NCBI GenBank assembly: GCA_903916735.1
Contig: CAIWXX010000008.1
Span: forward strand, 1-64,000
DNA length: 64,000 bases
Reading direction: 5' to 3'
Source of the DNA: an uncultured Acidobacteriota bacterium
Lineage (GTDB): Bacteria > Acidobacteriota > CAIWXX01
This document shows positions 7,121 through 17,500 of this stretch, piece after piece (position 1 is the first letter of the stretch; each line of letters opens with the position of its first letter). The notes beneath the pieces were generated by a model that was not told the DNA's origin, did not search any database, and saw only the letters and a list, made by a program, of their open reading frames with translations. The translations under genes and the position numbers were made by a program.

Positions 7121-9514
7121 CTACTGCCAGACCCAGGAGATACTGAGGTTGGCCGTCCCCGCAGAGAACTTGATGCCGAGAGAATCCCAGGAAGTGATGG
7201 TCGATGGCAGGACGCCAATGCCGAACCAGGCGTCATTTGTACCGTCGTTCAGCATGGTGACAACCGTGGTCCCGTTGGTAACGGGTACCAAGGGGCTATA
7301 AGTAGTTGTTGCGAAGTTGCCGAGACCCAAGGCCAAGTCAGTGAAGGTCGAGCCCGATACCGAGACTGTGACGACAAGGGAGGATGCCGACGATATTCGG
7401 CTGAATTGGATTGGGGCGAAGAGACCTGGGAACAAGGACTGCCCTGGGGCAGCCTCCGTCAGCGAGCCCGTAACGCTCCTGCTAATCTGGACAGCGACCG
7501 GGACCGAGCTGCTGGCGGTCGCTCCATACTGGTTCGTGACGTCGATCTGAATTATCGCGTGCGTGGCAGCGAGCGACGTGAAATGGATAGTGACAGTCCC
7601 GCCGCTCGCAACACCTGTGCCCGATGCGACGTCCAGGGAGCCACCACCCCCATTCAACAGTGTCGCCGTCCAGCTCAGCGCACCCCCATCCGGGTCGCTC
7701 AGCGTAAACGCGATGGCGCTCGATGATCCGCTCTGGACAGGATTGGGAGTGGCCGTAAGGTTTGTCACCGTCGGCAGCTTAATAACAACCGTCGCCGTCG
7801 CCGTGACGGTTCCCCCGGGCCCCGTCGCGGTGAGAGTGTAGGTCGTCGCCACTGACGGATACACGACGACTGAGCCGCTGATCAGCACACTGCCGACCCC
7901 GTGATCGATCGTGACCAAAAAGTCCCCGCGGGTTTGCCAGGTTAGCGTCGCCCCCGCTCCCAGATGGATCAATGACGGGCTCGCCGTGAAGCTGTCAATT
8001 GCGGTGACGGTGACGGTCACCGATCTCGTCACCGTACCGAAGGGTCCAGTGGCGGTGAGGGTGTAGACCGTCGTTGCGACTGGGGTGACTGTCCTCGATC
8101 CACTAGCTAAAACAGATCCGATGCCGTTGTCGATGCTGCAGGCCGTCGCATTCGGAATCGACCAGCTCAGCACGGTGCTGGCGCCTAAGAGGATACCGGA
8201 TGGCGTGGCGACGAAGGAGGCGAAGGGAGAGACCGAGACTGTGAGCGACCAAGTGGCTGAGCCGACCGGGCCGATGGCCTTCAGCGTGTAAGTCGTGGTG
8301 ACACTCGGCGTGACCGTCTTGCTCCCCTTCAGGCGGACGTGGCCGATTTTGGGCTTGATTGAGCAGGAGTTCGCGTGCAACACGTTCCATGAAAGCGTTG
8401 ACGATCCGCCAAGCACGATGCTCATGGGACTAGCTTGGAACTTCTTGATGATTGGAGCCGATGGCGCCCGGTACTCGAAGAGTGCCGTTGGAGTTCCAGC
8501 AAACAGGTGATGGCTGTCGGCCGGATCCAGATCCAGCCCGAGGATCGTTCGATCGGTTAACCCAGATGTTGCGAACTGTTGCCAGCTTTCTCCGCCGTCA
8601 GTTGACGTGAAGACGCCGTTTCCGGCTGTCGCCGCGTAGAGAACCTGCGGGTCCTCAACGGCGAGCACCAGGTCGTTGATTCTGATATCGATCAACCCAT
8701 CTCCCCTCAACGCCCACGTCACCCCGCCGTTCGTCGATTTCCACACACCGTTCGATGTCATGGAAAGATAGATCACGTCCGGTGCGCCTGGATCGACGAC
8801 CATGGCAGAAATGGCGTCGCCTTGCGCTCCTGCCAGATCGACGCCCATCTCGATCCACGTCGTGCCGCCGTCTGCCGTTTTGTAGACGTTTCTGGCAGAC
8901 GTCCCGGCGTAGAACACGTTTGCGTTGGTCGGGTCCGAAGCGAAGGCGGTCACATCACCCACGAACGTGGCGATCTCGGTCCACGTGTCCGCACCATCGG
9001 TGCTCCGAAAGACACGGCCGCCCGTGAGGCCGAGCAGCAGAGTGAGCCTCGCCTGAGGGTTCATATGGAGACACGTTGTTTCCATGTTCGGAGGAAGCCC
9101 TGAAATCGCGGCTGTCCAGGACATACCCCGATCCTCGCTCTTATAGACACCCTGAGTCCCTAGTGCGGCATAGATCAGATTCGGATCGAGAGGATCAACG
9201 ACGAGGCCTCTGATCTCTTTTTCAGGCAAGCTGCCGTTCACAGCAGCCCACGAACTACCTCCGTCAGTGGACAGCAGGACGCCCGTGGGTGTATCCGTCC
9301 CGGCGTCCGAGGCGGCATAGACGAGAGAGGAGGACGGATCTCCGGTAATCCAACCATGGCGGATTCCACGGCCGATGTCGTGCCTGACCCAGCCAACTGA
9401 GCGCGCGGCGTCATCCGCGCCGAGCAGAAGAGGCCCCGTGCCGGCGCCGATCAAGAGAGCTGAAGCCAGCGCTACCGTTTTCATCCCGATGCTTAAGTGT
9501 CTAGATACAACCAT
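7121..9514 (-). CDS. Large secreted protein: BNR propeller plus Ig/PKD-like repeats
   Basis: 797 residues. A signal peptide covers roughly residues 10-33 (MKTVALASALLIGAGTG; a shorter start at 9484 would begin there). Residues about 40-350 hold propeller blades with Asp boxes (STDGGSSW, SEDRGMSW, STDGADTW, TADGGTTW, STNGGVTW, STDGGESW). Residues 355-600 hold three similar Ig-like repeats, each with the pattern FxAxPxxIxLGxxxTLxW and TTYTLxAxGPxGxxT. The C-terminal 200 residues are Ser/Thr/Val-rich beta structure ending SISWVWQ, with no anchor I can name. Probably an extracellular binding or scaffold protein. It faces the frameshifted paralog tail to tail. Confidence 0.82.
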   Translation of the reverse strand: MVVSRHLSIGMKTVALASALLIGAGTGPLLLGADDAARSVGWVRHDIGRGIRHGWITGDPSSSLVYAASDAGTDTPTGVLLSTDGGSSWAAVNGSLPEKEIRGLVVDPLDPNLIYAALGTQGVYKSEDRGMSWTAAISGLPPNMETTCLHMNPQARLTLLLGLTGGRVFRSTDGADTWTEIATFVGDVTAFASDPTNANVFYAGTSARNVYKTADGGTTWIEMGVDLAGAQGDAISAMVVDPGAPDVIYLSMTSNGVWKSTNGGVTWALRGDGLIDIRINDLVLAVEDPQVLYAATAGNGVFTSTDGGESWQQFATSGLTDRTILGLDLDPADSHHLFAGTPTALFEYRAPSAPIIKKFQASPMSIVLGGSSTLSWNVLHANSCSIKPKIGHVRLKGSKTVTPSVTTTYTLKAIGPVGSATWSLTVSVSPFASFVATPSGILLGASTVLSWSIPNATACSIDNGIGSVLASGSRTVTPVATTVYTLTATGPFGTVTRSVTVTVTAIDSFTASPSLIHLGAGATLTWQTRGDFLVTIDHGVGSVLISGSVVVYPSVATTYTLTATGPGGTVTATATVVIKLPTVTNLTATPNPVQSGSSSAIAFTLSDPDGGALSWTATLLNGGGGSLDVASGTGVASGGTVTIHFTSLAATHAIIQIDVTNQYGATASSSVPVAVQISRSVTGSLTEAAPGQSLFPGLFAPIQFSRISSASSLVVTVSVSGSTFTDLALGLGNFATTTYSPLVPVTNGTTVVTMLNDGTNDAWFGIGVLPSTITSWDSLGIKFSAGTANLSISWVWQ

Positions 9515-10363
9515 TTGTTTTTTCTCTCTGGATGCTTAATTGCCACAAACGTAGTAAATCGAGTATCCCCGTGTCGATATTGGCACCTATCCTCCATCCC
9601 CGGGGACAGAGGATGGCGCAACCTGCCATTATTTTGCGATGGCTGATTGTGAAACACGGTCAAAATGTAAACATACGGCGGGCTTGAGTCAAGTCGAATC
9701 GAAAATTGGACAGACTCGGCCTGAGAATCCGGATATCTGCATTAAACATAATAGGAATCCGGAAAATCCGGTTGGGGATTGGGAGAGTCGAATGAGACGG
9801 GCGGGGCTCGGGAGGGAAGCTACACACGTTAAGAGAGATACTCGATGAGCGTGCAGTCCAAAGCATCAATCGCACAAACCCGCGAGGTATCAGGCGAAAA
9901 ATGAGCAACTATCCGCTCCGCACACGCGTGCGCTGTAAGACAAAATTTATCAATTTCGAGCAAAGCATTAAAATGCTAAAGTGAACAGTATTGGGTTTAG
10001 CGGGGCATGCACACTGCGATTGAGCTGCATTTCTGGAATTGCCGCCAATCTTGAGCTTCACATCCAACCCTTGTTGTAGTGGTGCCGGTCCCGTGAAAAC
10101 CGACTCGGGCTTCGAAGCCGGAATGAGTTCGGTGATGCCCAAACGCGCCACGCCCGTAAGGAAAAACTGCAGTGTGCATTCAGTCGGGCACGGTCTAGCG
10201 TGGCCTATCAAGCCCCCCAACTACTTGGATCCAGGAAATATTACATCGAATCGGGCACGGCGGTGAGAGGCACTGGTGCTAACTCAATGCAAGTTCCGAT
10301 ATACTTGCGGGGCATTCGCAAAGAATTGTAGCGGAGATCACTGATGCCAGGAGGTGCCAACGC
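9515..10363. other. Intergenic region, 849 bases
   Basis: I see no supportable gene. Several short frames exist but lack ribosome sites and protein-like composition. The last 100 bases, ahead of the MetX-like gene, hold GGTGCTAACTC (10275-10285) and a small hairpin GCAAGT/ACTTGC (10289-10308). Confidence 0.5.
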
Positions 10364-11434
10364 ATGAAGAGTACAAGTCTTTCTCTCTGTTCGGTGGCCG
10401 TTTTGCCTTTCACTCTTGCCGACAACATCTGGGCGGGTCAGAACATTCAGGATGCGGTTCACGTCATCCCCGTGTTCACGTTCGAAAACGGCGCAACCCT
10501 GCAGAATATGAAGGTCGGCTATTCGACCTGGGGGAAGTTGAACGCGGAGGGCACCAACGCGGTCCTCGTGACGCATGGCTCGACAGGGACTCGGAAGAGC
10601 TTTGATCGCTACATCGGTCCCAGGAAGGCATTCGACACGGACACATACTTCGTCATAGCAGTGGATGCCATCGGCGGCGGGCTCTCATCGGCTCCCTCCG
10701 ACGGCATGGGTATGGATTTCCCCCGATACACAATCAGGGACATGGTGAAAGCCCAGTATGACCTAGTCACCAATGGGCTGCACTTACAAGGGCTGCTCGC
10801 GGTCGGCGGCCCGTCCATGGGTTCTTTTCAGGTTCTCGAATGGGGAATTCATCACCCCGATTTCATGAAGGGACTGATCTGCATCTTTCCAGGAGCCAGG
10901 AGCCCAAACAACTTTAAAGCGATCGTGGATGCTATGATTGCTACCGTCCAGCTGGACCCCGCATGGCAAGGCGGCCGGTACGCGAAGAACCCAGTGGATG
11001 GGCTCAGGTGCGCAGGAATGATCTTTGCCCCTTGGCTTCGAAGCCATGCCTTTTTCCAATCGCTCAAATCAAACGAGGAGTATCAAGCCGCCCTTATGGT
11101 ATTCGCCGATGTCTTTGCCGCATGGGATGCGCGAAACTGGATGTATCGGTTCCTTGCGGGTCGCGGTCATGACGTTTCTCTGCCATTCGGTGGCAACACG
11201 GCCGACGCCCTGACCCGAATAAGAGCGAAGACTTTGATCATGCCGAGCGCATCGGACCGTCTGCTTCCACCTGAGATGTCCCGGGAGCTTCAGATGGGCA
11301 TCAAAGACACGCGGTATGCCGAGATCCCTTCCATTCTCGGGCACCTTGCGTGTTTTCCCGCCGATGACAGCGCACCGGAATACGTTTTCCTTACGAAGGA
11401 AATCTCGGAATTCCTGAAGGATCTACCCCGATAG
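10364..11434 (+). CDS. MetX-like alpha/beta hydrolase with signal peptide
   Basis: 356 residues. It resembles homoserine O-acetyltransferase-like alpha/beta hydrolases: GYSTWGKLN near the start, VLVTHGSTGT as oxyanion strand, IAVDAIGGGLSS, the nucleophile elbow GGPSMGSFQVLEWG, a late Asp in MPSASDRLLPP and a His in SILGHLACFP. The N-terminus (SLSLCSVAVLPFTLADNIWAGQ) looks like a signal peptide, unusual for a methionine-pathway enzyme, and real MetX proteins have GGSMGGMQ at the elbow. It is more likely an exported esterase or acyltransferase of the same fold. AGGAGGTG about 8 bases upstream fixes the start. No methionine genes lie nearby. Confidence 0.75.
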   Translation: MKSTSLSLCSVAVLPFTLADNIWAGQNIQDAVHVIPVFTFENGATLQNMKVGYSTWGKLNAEGTNAVLVTHGSTGTRKSFDRYIGPRKAFDTDTYFVIAVDAIGGGLSSAPSDGMGMDFPRYTIRDMVKAQYDLVTNGLHLQGLLAVGGPSMGSFQVLEWGIHHPDFMKGLICIFPGARSPNNFKAIVDAMIATVQLDPAWQGGRYAKNPVDGLRCAGMIFAPWLRSHAFFQSLKSNEEYQAALMVFADVFAAWDARNWMYRFLAGRGHDVSLPFGGNTADALTRIRAKTLIMPSASDRLLPPEMSRELQMGIKDTRYAEIPSILGHLACFPADDSAPEYVFLTKEISEFLKDLPR

Positions 11435-12013
11435 CTCCTGTCGTTCCAGCTTCGTGGCTCCCGGAACTGGCATACACCCACTCCACTTCCGTGTCGATCA
11501 ACAGTATCACAGATGATTCCTCGATCCCGATTCATCACTGAACGAGGCATTTCTCAAAACACAAAAAGAGAAAGTTCTTATGTCAAACATCCATCCCGCT
11601 GATATCCGGCGGAGGAGGTCGCCTTTGACTGCCCGAAGCAGGCACTCCACAAGACATCGATGATGAGGCTTAAGACGACAAGTCTCGTCCGGCCCGCAAG
11701 CGCCGGCGGATGAAGAGGGCGCAGACGGTGGCAAGCATCAGGCTAAAAATCTGGCTGGTGGAGATCCAGAACTGGAAGCGGGCCGGATGCGCCGCCAGCC
11801 AGTCGAGGATGCTGGTCTCGACCCACGACAGTGCGGAGCCAGCGCGCGAAGCCAGCACTGATGCGACCAGGGTGGCGTCGCGAAGGCAGGGAGCAGACCT
11901 TCAAGGTTGGGGCGGCTCAGGACGGCTTCGGGTAGGCATAACTGCCAGTGGTCTGTAGACTCAAGCTGCGCGGGGGACGGCTCAGTGCCGCCGCGTTCCT
12001 GGGCGCGCTATTG
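11435..12013. other. Intergenic region, 579 bases, with a possible membrane-protein scrap
   Basis: No complete gene. On the minus strand about 11670-11900 reads as protein-like sequence (ALSWVETSILDWLAAHPA, FQFWISTSQIFSLMLATV, then RRRLRAGRDL), suggesting the C-terminal end of a membrane protein whose front has been lost, possibly to the IS at 12014. I could not name the family. Confidence 0.3.
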
Positions 12014-13416
12014 CTAGCGCATGTTTGCAAAGTGCGCGTCTAAATTATTGAAATATCTCATGTGGAATTTCGAGTTGGTCACTACATGATGGTTGGTATT
12101 TTTTCGGGGGTGCTGGGGGATCGAGTTTGGTGATGCAGAGAGCTTTGAGGGCGGCCGATGCGTGGCGGGAGCCACGCGTCACGATCATCCTGCTCTGACC
12201 GTCAAGGTCAAGTGTGATACATCGGATCGTTTCGAGCGCGCGCCACGCGAGTGGAGATGAAAGGTTGCAGTCGCTCTGAGATAGCATCTTCTCCATCGCT
12301 CGATCGAGGAGGAACGCAAGAGCCGCGATGAACACATGCGCGCGGACACGTTCATCTCGCCGGTGATGGATTGGCCTGATATCGATCAGGCCTTTCAAGT
12401 GCGCAAATCCACGTTCCACCTCATTAAGATCTTTATAAGCGGCGACAGCCTCGACAGCCGTCATTCCCTTTTCCTAAGTCTGAATGATATACGTGCCTTC
12501 AAACGCCTTCTCGCGCTCAAGATTCACCGGATGCTCAGCGTAGGAGAACGAACCGTCTTTGAAATACAACTTGAAGTACCGATGGCCGTGGTTTCTGCTA
12601 CAAGCCCTCGACGCAGCGGCGCCGATCTTTTCAGGCTCCTTCAAATCGCCTTTCTCCACTCGAACGCGAAGCGTCTCAAGAGCCTTGCGTGTTCGTTCCA
12701 TCGAAAGCTCTCGCATGCTTCGCTCGTACTGCTCTCGCTCCTCGCCATGAACAACGAACACTCTGACTCCCGGCTCCTTGCCCGCAATCTCTTGCACTCG
12801 CGTCTTCGGCGGCCGGTCCTTTTCAGATGCGGTTATCCCAACCCGACATTCCTCCCATCGGCCTTGTGCCATGGCCGCCTCAACATACTCGAACACCGAC
12901 TTCCTGTTTCGACGCTGCAAACCGACCTGATAGCCCTGTTCCGCTTTCCTCAGATGTTCAATGTTGTGGATTGATACCATGCCTCGATCTCCCAGGAATA
13001 TGATCCGATTCAATTCGAATCGCTTGTTCACATCATCAACCACCTCCTGGACGGTCGTTCAGTCCAGGCGGTTGCCGGCAAAGACATGGTGCGCTATCGG
13101 CCACCCATCCATCATGACCACCCCGATGACGATCTGCGGATTTCGCGGCTTCCCATCACGGCTGTATCCGAACCGCGCAAGTCCGTGCGGGCCTTCGCCT
13201 TCGAAGTATGTGGAGGTGATATCGTAAAAAACCAGGTCGGCCCGAATACTGAAGAGATTCTTCAACCGCAGATAAATCTCCTTCTCTATCCGCTTTTTCT
13301 GCGGGAGAAGCTGGTCAAGCGTCTGGTACCACATTCGAAGTTGATGGAATCCTACCTTCAGCCCATGCTACGCGAATTCAGTCCGGCCCCGCCGACTTTT
13401 TGCAAACATGCGCTAG
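12014..13416 (-). mobile_element. IS1634-like insertion sequence remnant
   Basis: 18 bp inverted sequences CTAGCGCATGTTTGCAAA (12014-12031) and its reverse complement (13399-13416) bound the element. The outer CTAG is palindromic, so it may be a 4 bp target duplication with 14 bp repeats inside. The 1.4 kb length is shorter than expected, because the 5' part of the transposase gene is missing while the end beside it is still present. This points to an internal deletion. Two in-frame stops add to the decay. Confidence 0.65.
12045..13367 (-). pseudogene. IS1634-family (DDE) transposase, 5'-deleted, two stops
   Basis: One continuous reading frame carries the catalytic domain of an IS1634/IS4-type transposase. 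Blocks in order: LKVGFHQLRMWYQTLDQLLP, LVFYDITSTYFEGEGP, SRDGKPRNPQIVIGVVM, IIFLGDRGMVS (Asp), EVERGFAHLKGLIDIRPI (Glu) and RAHVFIAALAFLL. Stops interrupt it at 13059-13061 (TGA after NRLD) and 12474-12476 (TAG after YIIQT), both explained by a C-to-T change in CGA or CAG. Upstream of 13367 a TAG and the inverted repeat follow at once, so the usual N-terminal 100-plus residues are absent. Non-functional. Confidence 0.8.
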
Positions 13417-13474
13417 AATGCGTATCATGCCGGTGGATGCGAATTTCCGGCCGGGCAACAAACAAGGGGGTCTC

Positions 13475-14593
13475 GTGCCCAAGACAAAGCAAGCGTTGTT
13501 CCTTCTCACACTCACCTTTGGCTTACTCACAGCGTGCAAAGGCGGCGGCGAATCCGGTACTGCCGGCGGCAGGAGGGGAGGCGGTGGACTCTCGGTGCGC
13601 ACCGCCCCGGTCGTTTCCCGAGATGTCGTGTACAAGGTGCAGGCTCTCGGCTCCATCGAACAGGATGAGCTGGTCCAGATCACCGCCGAAGTCAGCGGCG
13701 CTGTGAAAGAAGTGCTATTCCAGGCGGGGGACAATGTGACCACCGAAAGGGTCCTGGCTCGCATCGACCCGGATCGCTATCGCCTTCAAGCGGATCAGGC
13801 CGAGGCCGTCTACCGCAGAGCGGTGGCCGACTGGAAGAGATCCGAAGCAGACCTGCAGCGGCGTGAAGCTCTCGCCAAGGATCAGCTGGTGCCGGTGGAG
13901 GAGCTGGCTCGGGTGAAGCAAGAAACCGAACGCCTTTCCGCCGATGCCTCGGCGGCGAAAGCCGCCTGGGACATCGCGCAGTTAAACCAACGCCGTGCCG
14001 ATGTTCGCCCACCCCGTCCAGGTGAGATCAACACCCGTACCGTCGATACCGGTCAGTTCGTGCAGATCGGCGACACCCTCGCCACCCTCGTCGATTTGCG
14101 CCGGTTGCGGCTACGTTTTAAGGTCTCCGAGACCGAATCCCTCAAAGCCAAGGAAGGCCAGATCGTCACCTTCCACATCGGCTCGATCGGCAACACGGAC
14201 TTTGCCGCTAAGGTCTATCACGTCGGTGATGTCGCCGATCCCACGACGAGGCAGGTCGAAATTCTCGCCTGGGTGGACAACCCAGGCATTCTGAAACCCG
14301 GTTTCTTCGCCGAAGTGACTCTGGCAACCGAAAATCGCAAGAATGCCATCGTCGTCCCGGAAAGCGCGGTGCAGGCCAGTGAACGCGGCTTCGTCGTCTA
14401 TGTCGTTGAGGATGGCAAAGCCTTGGAGCGGCCGGTCAAGCTCGGTCTACGCACCGGAGACGGCTCGGTGGAGATTCAATCCGGAATCAAGGTAAACGAA
14501 ATCATCATCACCGAAGGCTCGGACCGTTTGTCCAACGGGATGGCCGTGCAATCCGTGAATCAGCCCGCTGCTAAGCCGGCTGGCGCTGTGTGA
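13475..14593 (+). CDS. RND efflux periplasmic adaptor (membrane fusion lipoprotein)
   Basis: 372 residues from GTG 13475, preferred because AAGGGGG sits 5 bases upstream and the lipobox LTAC then falls at Cys21; upstream ATGs lie in the IS end. Mature regions follow the HlyD/MexA plan: VSRDVVYKVQALGSIEQDEL (membrane-proximal strand), lipoyl half VSGAVKEVLFQAGDNVT, a helical hairpin around residues 95-165, second lipoyl half RPPRPGEINTRTVDTGQFVQ, then a beta barrel with LKPGFFAEVTLATENR. It links the inner-membrane pump to an outer-membrane channel. The pump gene overlaps its 3' end, but no TolC-type gene is in the window. Substrate not predictable. Confidence 0.92.
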   Translation: MPKTKQALFLLTLTFGLLTACKGGGESGTAGGRRGGGGLSVRTAPVVSRDVVYKVQALGSIEQDELVQITAEVSGAVKEVLFQAGDNVTTERVLARIDPDRYRLQADQAEAVYRRAVADWKRSEADLQRREALAKDQLVPVEELARVKQETERLSADASAAKAAWDIAQLNQRRADVRPPRPGEINTRTVDTGQFVQIGDTLATLVDLRRLRLRFKVSETESLKAKEGQIVTFHIGSIGNTDFAAKVYHVGDVADPTTRQVEILAWVDNPGILKPGFFAEVTLATENRKNAIVVPESAVQASERGFVVYVVEDGKALERPVKLGLRTGDGSVEIQSGIKVNEIIITEGSDRLSNGMAVQSVNQPAAKPAGAV

Positions 14594-17500
14594 TCATGAA
14601 CGAGCGCAAGAAACAACCCGAGTTGGAGGAAGATCCAAAAACAATAGCCACCGGCATGACCCTGGCCGATATCTCGATCCGCAATCACGTCTTCGCGTGG
14701 ATCTTGATGATCGCATTAATCGGCTTCGGCATCCTCTGTTACACCGGCGCGGGCAGCGTTTTCAAGGGGCTCGGCATCAGCCAGAATCCGGATGTCGACT
14801 TTCCCATCGTCAGCGTCGGTATCGGTTGGGAAGGGGCATCCCCCGAGATCATGGAAACCGATGTCGTCGACCCCCTCGAAGACATTCTGTCAACGGTCGA
14901 AGGCGTGCAGCAGATGTCGTCTATGGCCCGTCAAGGCTCGGCCAACGTCACCCTCGAGTTTGAGATTGGGCGCAACATTGACGCTGCCTTGCAGGATGTG
15001 CAGACCAAGGTAGCCCAAGTCACCCACGATCTGCCAAGGGATATCAACCCACCCTCGGTCTCCAAGACGAATCCGGAAGACCAGCCCATCATCCGCCTCG
15101 CCCTCTTCGGCGACCGCCCTCCAACCTTCCTCGCCGACTACGTTCGCAACGTCATTCGACCGCAATTGCAGATGATCGAAGGTGTCGGCGCGATCGATGT
15201 AGGCGGTTTCCGAGATCGCAACGTTCGGGTCTGGTACGACGCCTCCCTGCTCGAAGCCAAGGGCCTCACCGTCATCGACGTCAATAATGCAATTAGTCGG
15301 GAACACCAGGAAGTACCGGCCGGGCGCATCGAAGGCGCCGAGCGCGAAATGAACGTCCGCGCGCAGGGCGAGGCCATCGACATCTCGTCCTTCCGCGACC
15401 TTGTCATTACCTATAAGGACGGCGCCCCGGTGCGCTTGAAGGATGTTTCAGTGGTCGAGGACGGTCTCGAAGATCGTCGCCGATTGAATCGGGCGATGGG
15501 GGAACAATCCATTAGCTTTTCCATCACCAAACTGCGTGGCGCCAACGCAGTCCAGGTTGGGCGGGATGTAAAAGCGAAGATGGAGGGTTTAAAACCCCAA
15601 CTGCCCATAGGCATGCGCCTTGAGGTCAACTGGGACACCACAACCTTCATCGAGCGCTCCATCCGCGAGATCCTCTTCACGCTGATCCTTGCCGCGCTAT
15701 TGACCGGCTTCGTCTGCTGGCTGTTCCTCGGTTCGTGGTCGACGACGGTCAATATACTTCTCGCAATTCCAACGTCGATTTTGGGCACATTTATCGTTAT
15801 TTACTTTTTCGGTTTTACTCTCAACACCTATACGGTTCTCGGTCTTACCCTTGTCGTTGGTATTGTCGTCGATGACGCCATCATGGTGTTGGAGAACATC
15901 TATCGCCACCGGGAAGAAGGCGAAGGCAAGGTGAAAGCGGCCTCGACCGGGGCGAGGGAAATCACCTTTGCCGCTGCGGCGACCACCCTAGCCATTGTGG
16001 CCATCTTCTTGCCTGTGGCTTTCATGAAGGGAATCATCGGCAAGTTCTTCTTCCAGTTCGGCGTCACGATCTCCGTTGCAGTTTTGCTCTCCCTTTTGGA
16101 AGCCCTCACCCTCGCACCCATGCGCTGCTCTCAGTTCCTTGAGATGGAGCATCGCGGCCGCCTCGGGCGTACCATGGATGGTCTGTTCAAGCGCCTCTCC
16201 GACCTCTACCTCCGCACACTCAAACCCGCTCTTCAACACCGCACCTGGATCCTGGTCGGCTCGCTCGGAATCTTCCTTCTCTCCCTTGGCACAATCAAAC
16301 TTCTGCGCCAAGAGTTCATCCCCAGCCAGGACATGAGCCGCTTCACGATCCGTTTCGTCACGCCGGTTGGCACCAGTCTCGATGCCACCGATCGCTACTT
16401 TCGCCAGATAGAATCGTTTCTCATATCTTGCCCCGAGGTCCTGCTCTTCGCGGGGAGCGTGGGTGGTGGCAGCGATGTCAACTCCGGTCAGGCCTACGTC
16501 AACATGAAGGATCCCAGCGATCGGCCTGTCGATCGCAAACTTGGCCGTCCTCTAACCCAGCTTGAGTTCATGGAAGTCGTCCGCCGCTACTCCAACACTA
16601 TTCCCGGCGGTCGTATTGTGCTACAGGACATCTCCCAGACCGGCTTTTCCGCTTCTCGTGGCGGCGGCTATCCCATCGAGTTCAACATTCGCGGCCCCGA
16701 TTGGGAAGTGCTTGCGTCCTCCTCCAAAGAAATCGCTGAGAAGATGCGGCAATCAGGTTTGGTCACCGACGTCGATTCCGACTACCGCGTAGGCATGCCT
16801 GAAGTACAGGTGTTCCCCGATCGCAACCGCGCAGCGGATCTAGGTATTAGCATGTCCACCATCGGCGAAACCATCAACGCAGCTATTGGCGGCATGCGGG
16901 TTGGCAAGTTCAAGGATAAGGGGCGACGCTTCGATATTCGCGCCCGTCTGCTCTCCCCCCAGCGACAGAAACCCGAGGACATCACACGTCTTTTAGTGCG
17001 CACAAACAGCGGCGAGCTGGTTCGGCTGGGGGAGCTGATCACGATCAAACAAACGCCTACCCTGCAGGCCATCACGCGTCGCGACCGGGAACGGGCGATC
17101 ACCATTTACGCCAACGTGGCCTCGGGTGCGTCCCAAGCTCTCGCTGTCCAGCGCTCGTTGGCGATTGCCAGCTCGGTCCTTCCCGACGGGTACCGCGCCA
17201 TCGTCTCCGGCAGCACTAAGGCTTTCCAGGACTCTTTCCAATCATTGTGGTTCGCCTTCGCGATGGGCCTTATGATCGCTTACATGGTGCTTGCCTCCCA
17301 ATTCAATTCCTTCTCCCACCCCGTCATCGTCCTGCTTGCCCTACCCTTCTCCATCAGCGGAGCGCTCTTGGCGCTTTTAGTCGGCGGTCAGAGCCTGAAC
17401 ATCTACAGCTTGCTCGGCTTGATCCTGCTGGTTGGTATTGCCAAGAAGAACTCGATCATGCTGGTCGACTTCACCAACCAGATACGAGCAAAGGGCGCGG

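Noticed and set aside
7091-7726. 211-residue plus-strand ORF
   Set aside because: It lies opposite the large BNR/Ig gene and has arginine-rich composition typical of a shadow frame.
9639-10266. Several short ORFs in the gap before the MetX-like gene
   Set aside because: No start signals and no recognisable domains; on both strands they look like chance frames.
10275-10308. GGTGCTAACTC before the MetX-like gene, like the 3' half of a SAM-I riboswitch
   Set aside because: The essential 5' half (the GGCAACC and kink-turn part) is not found upstream, so only a short fragment matches.
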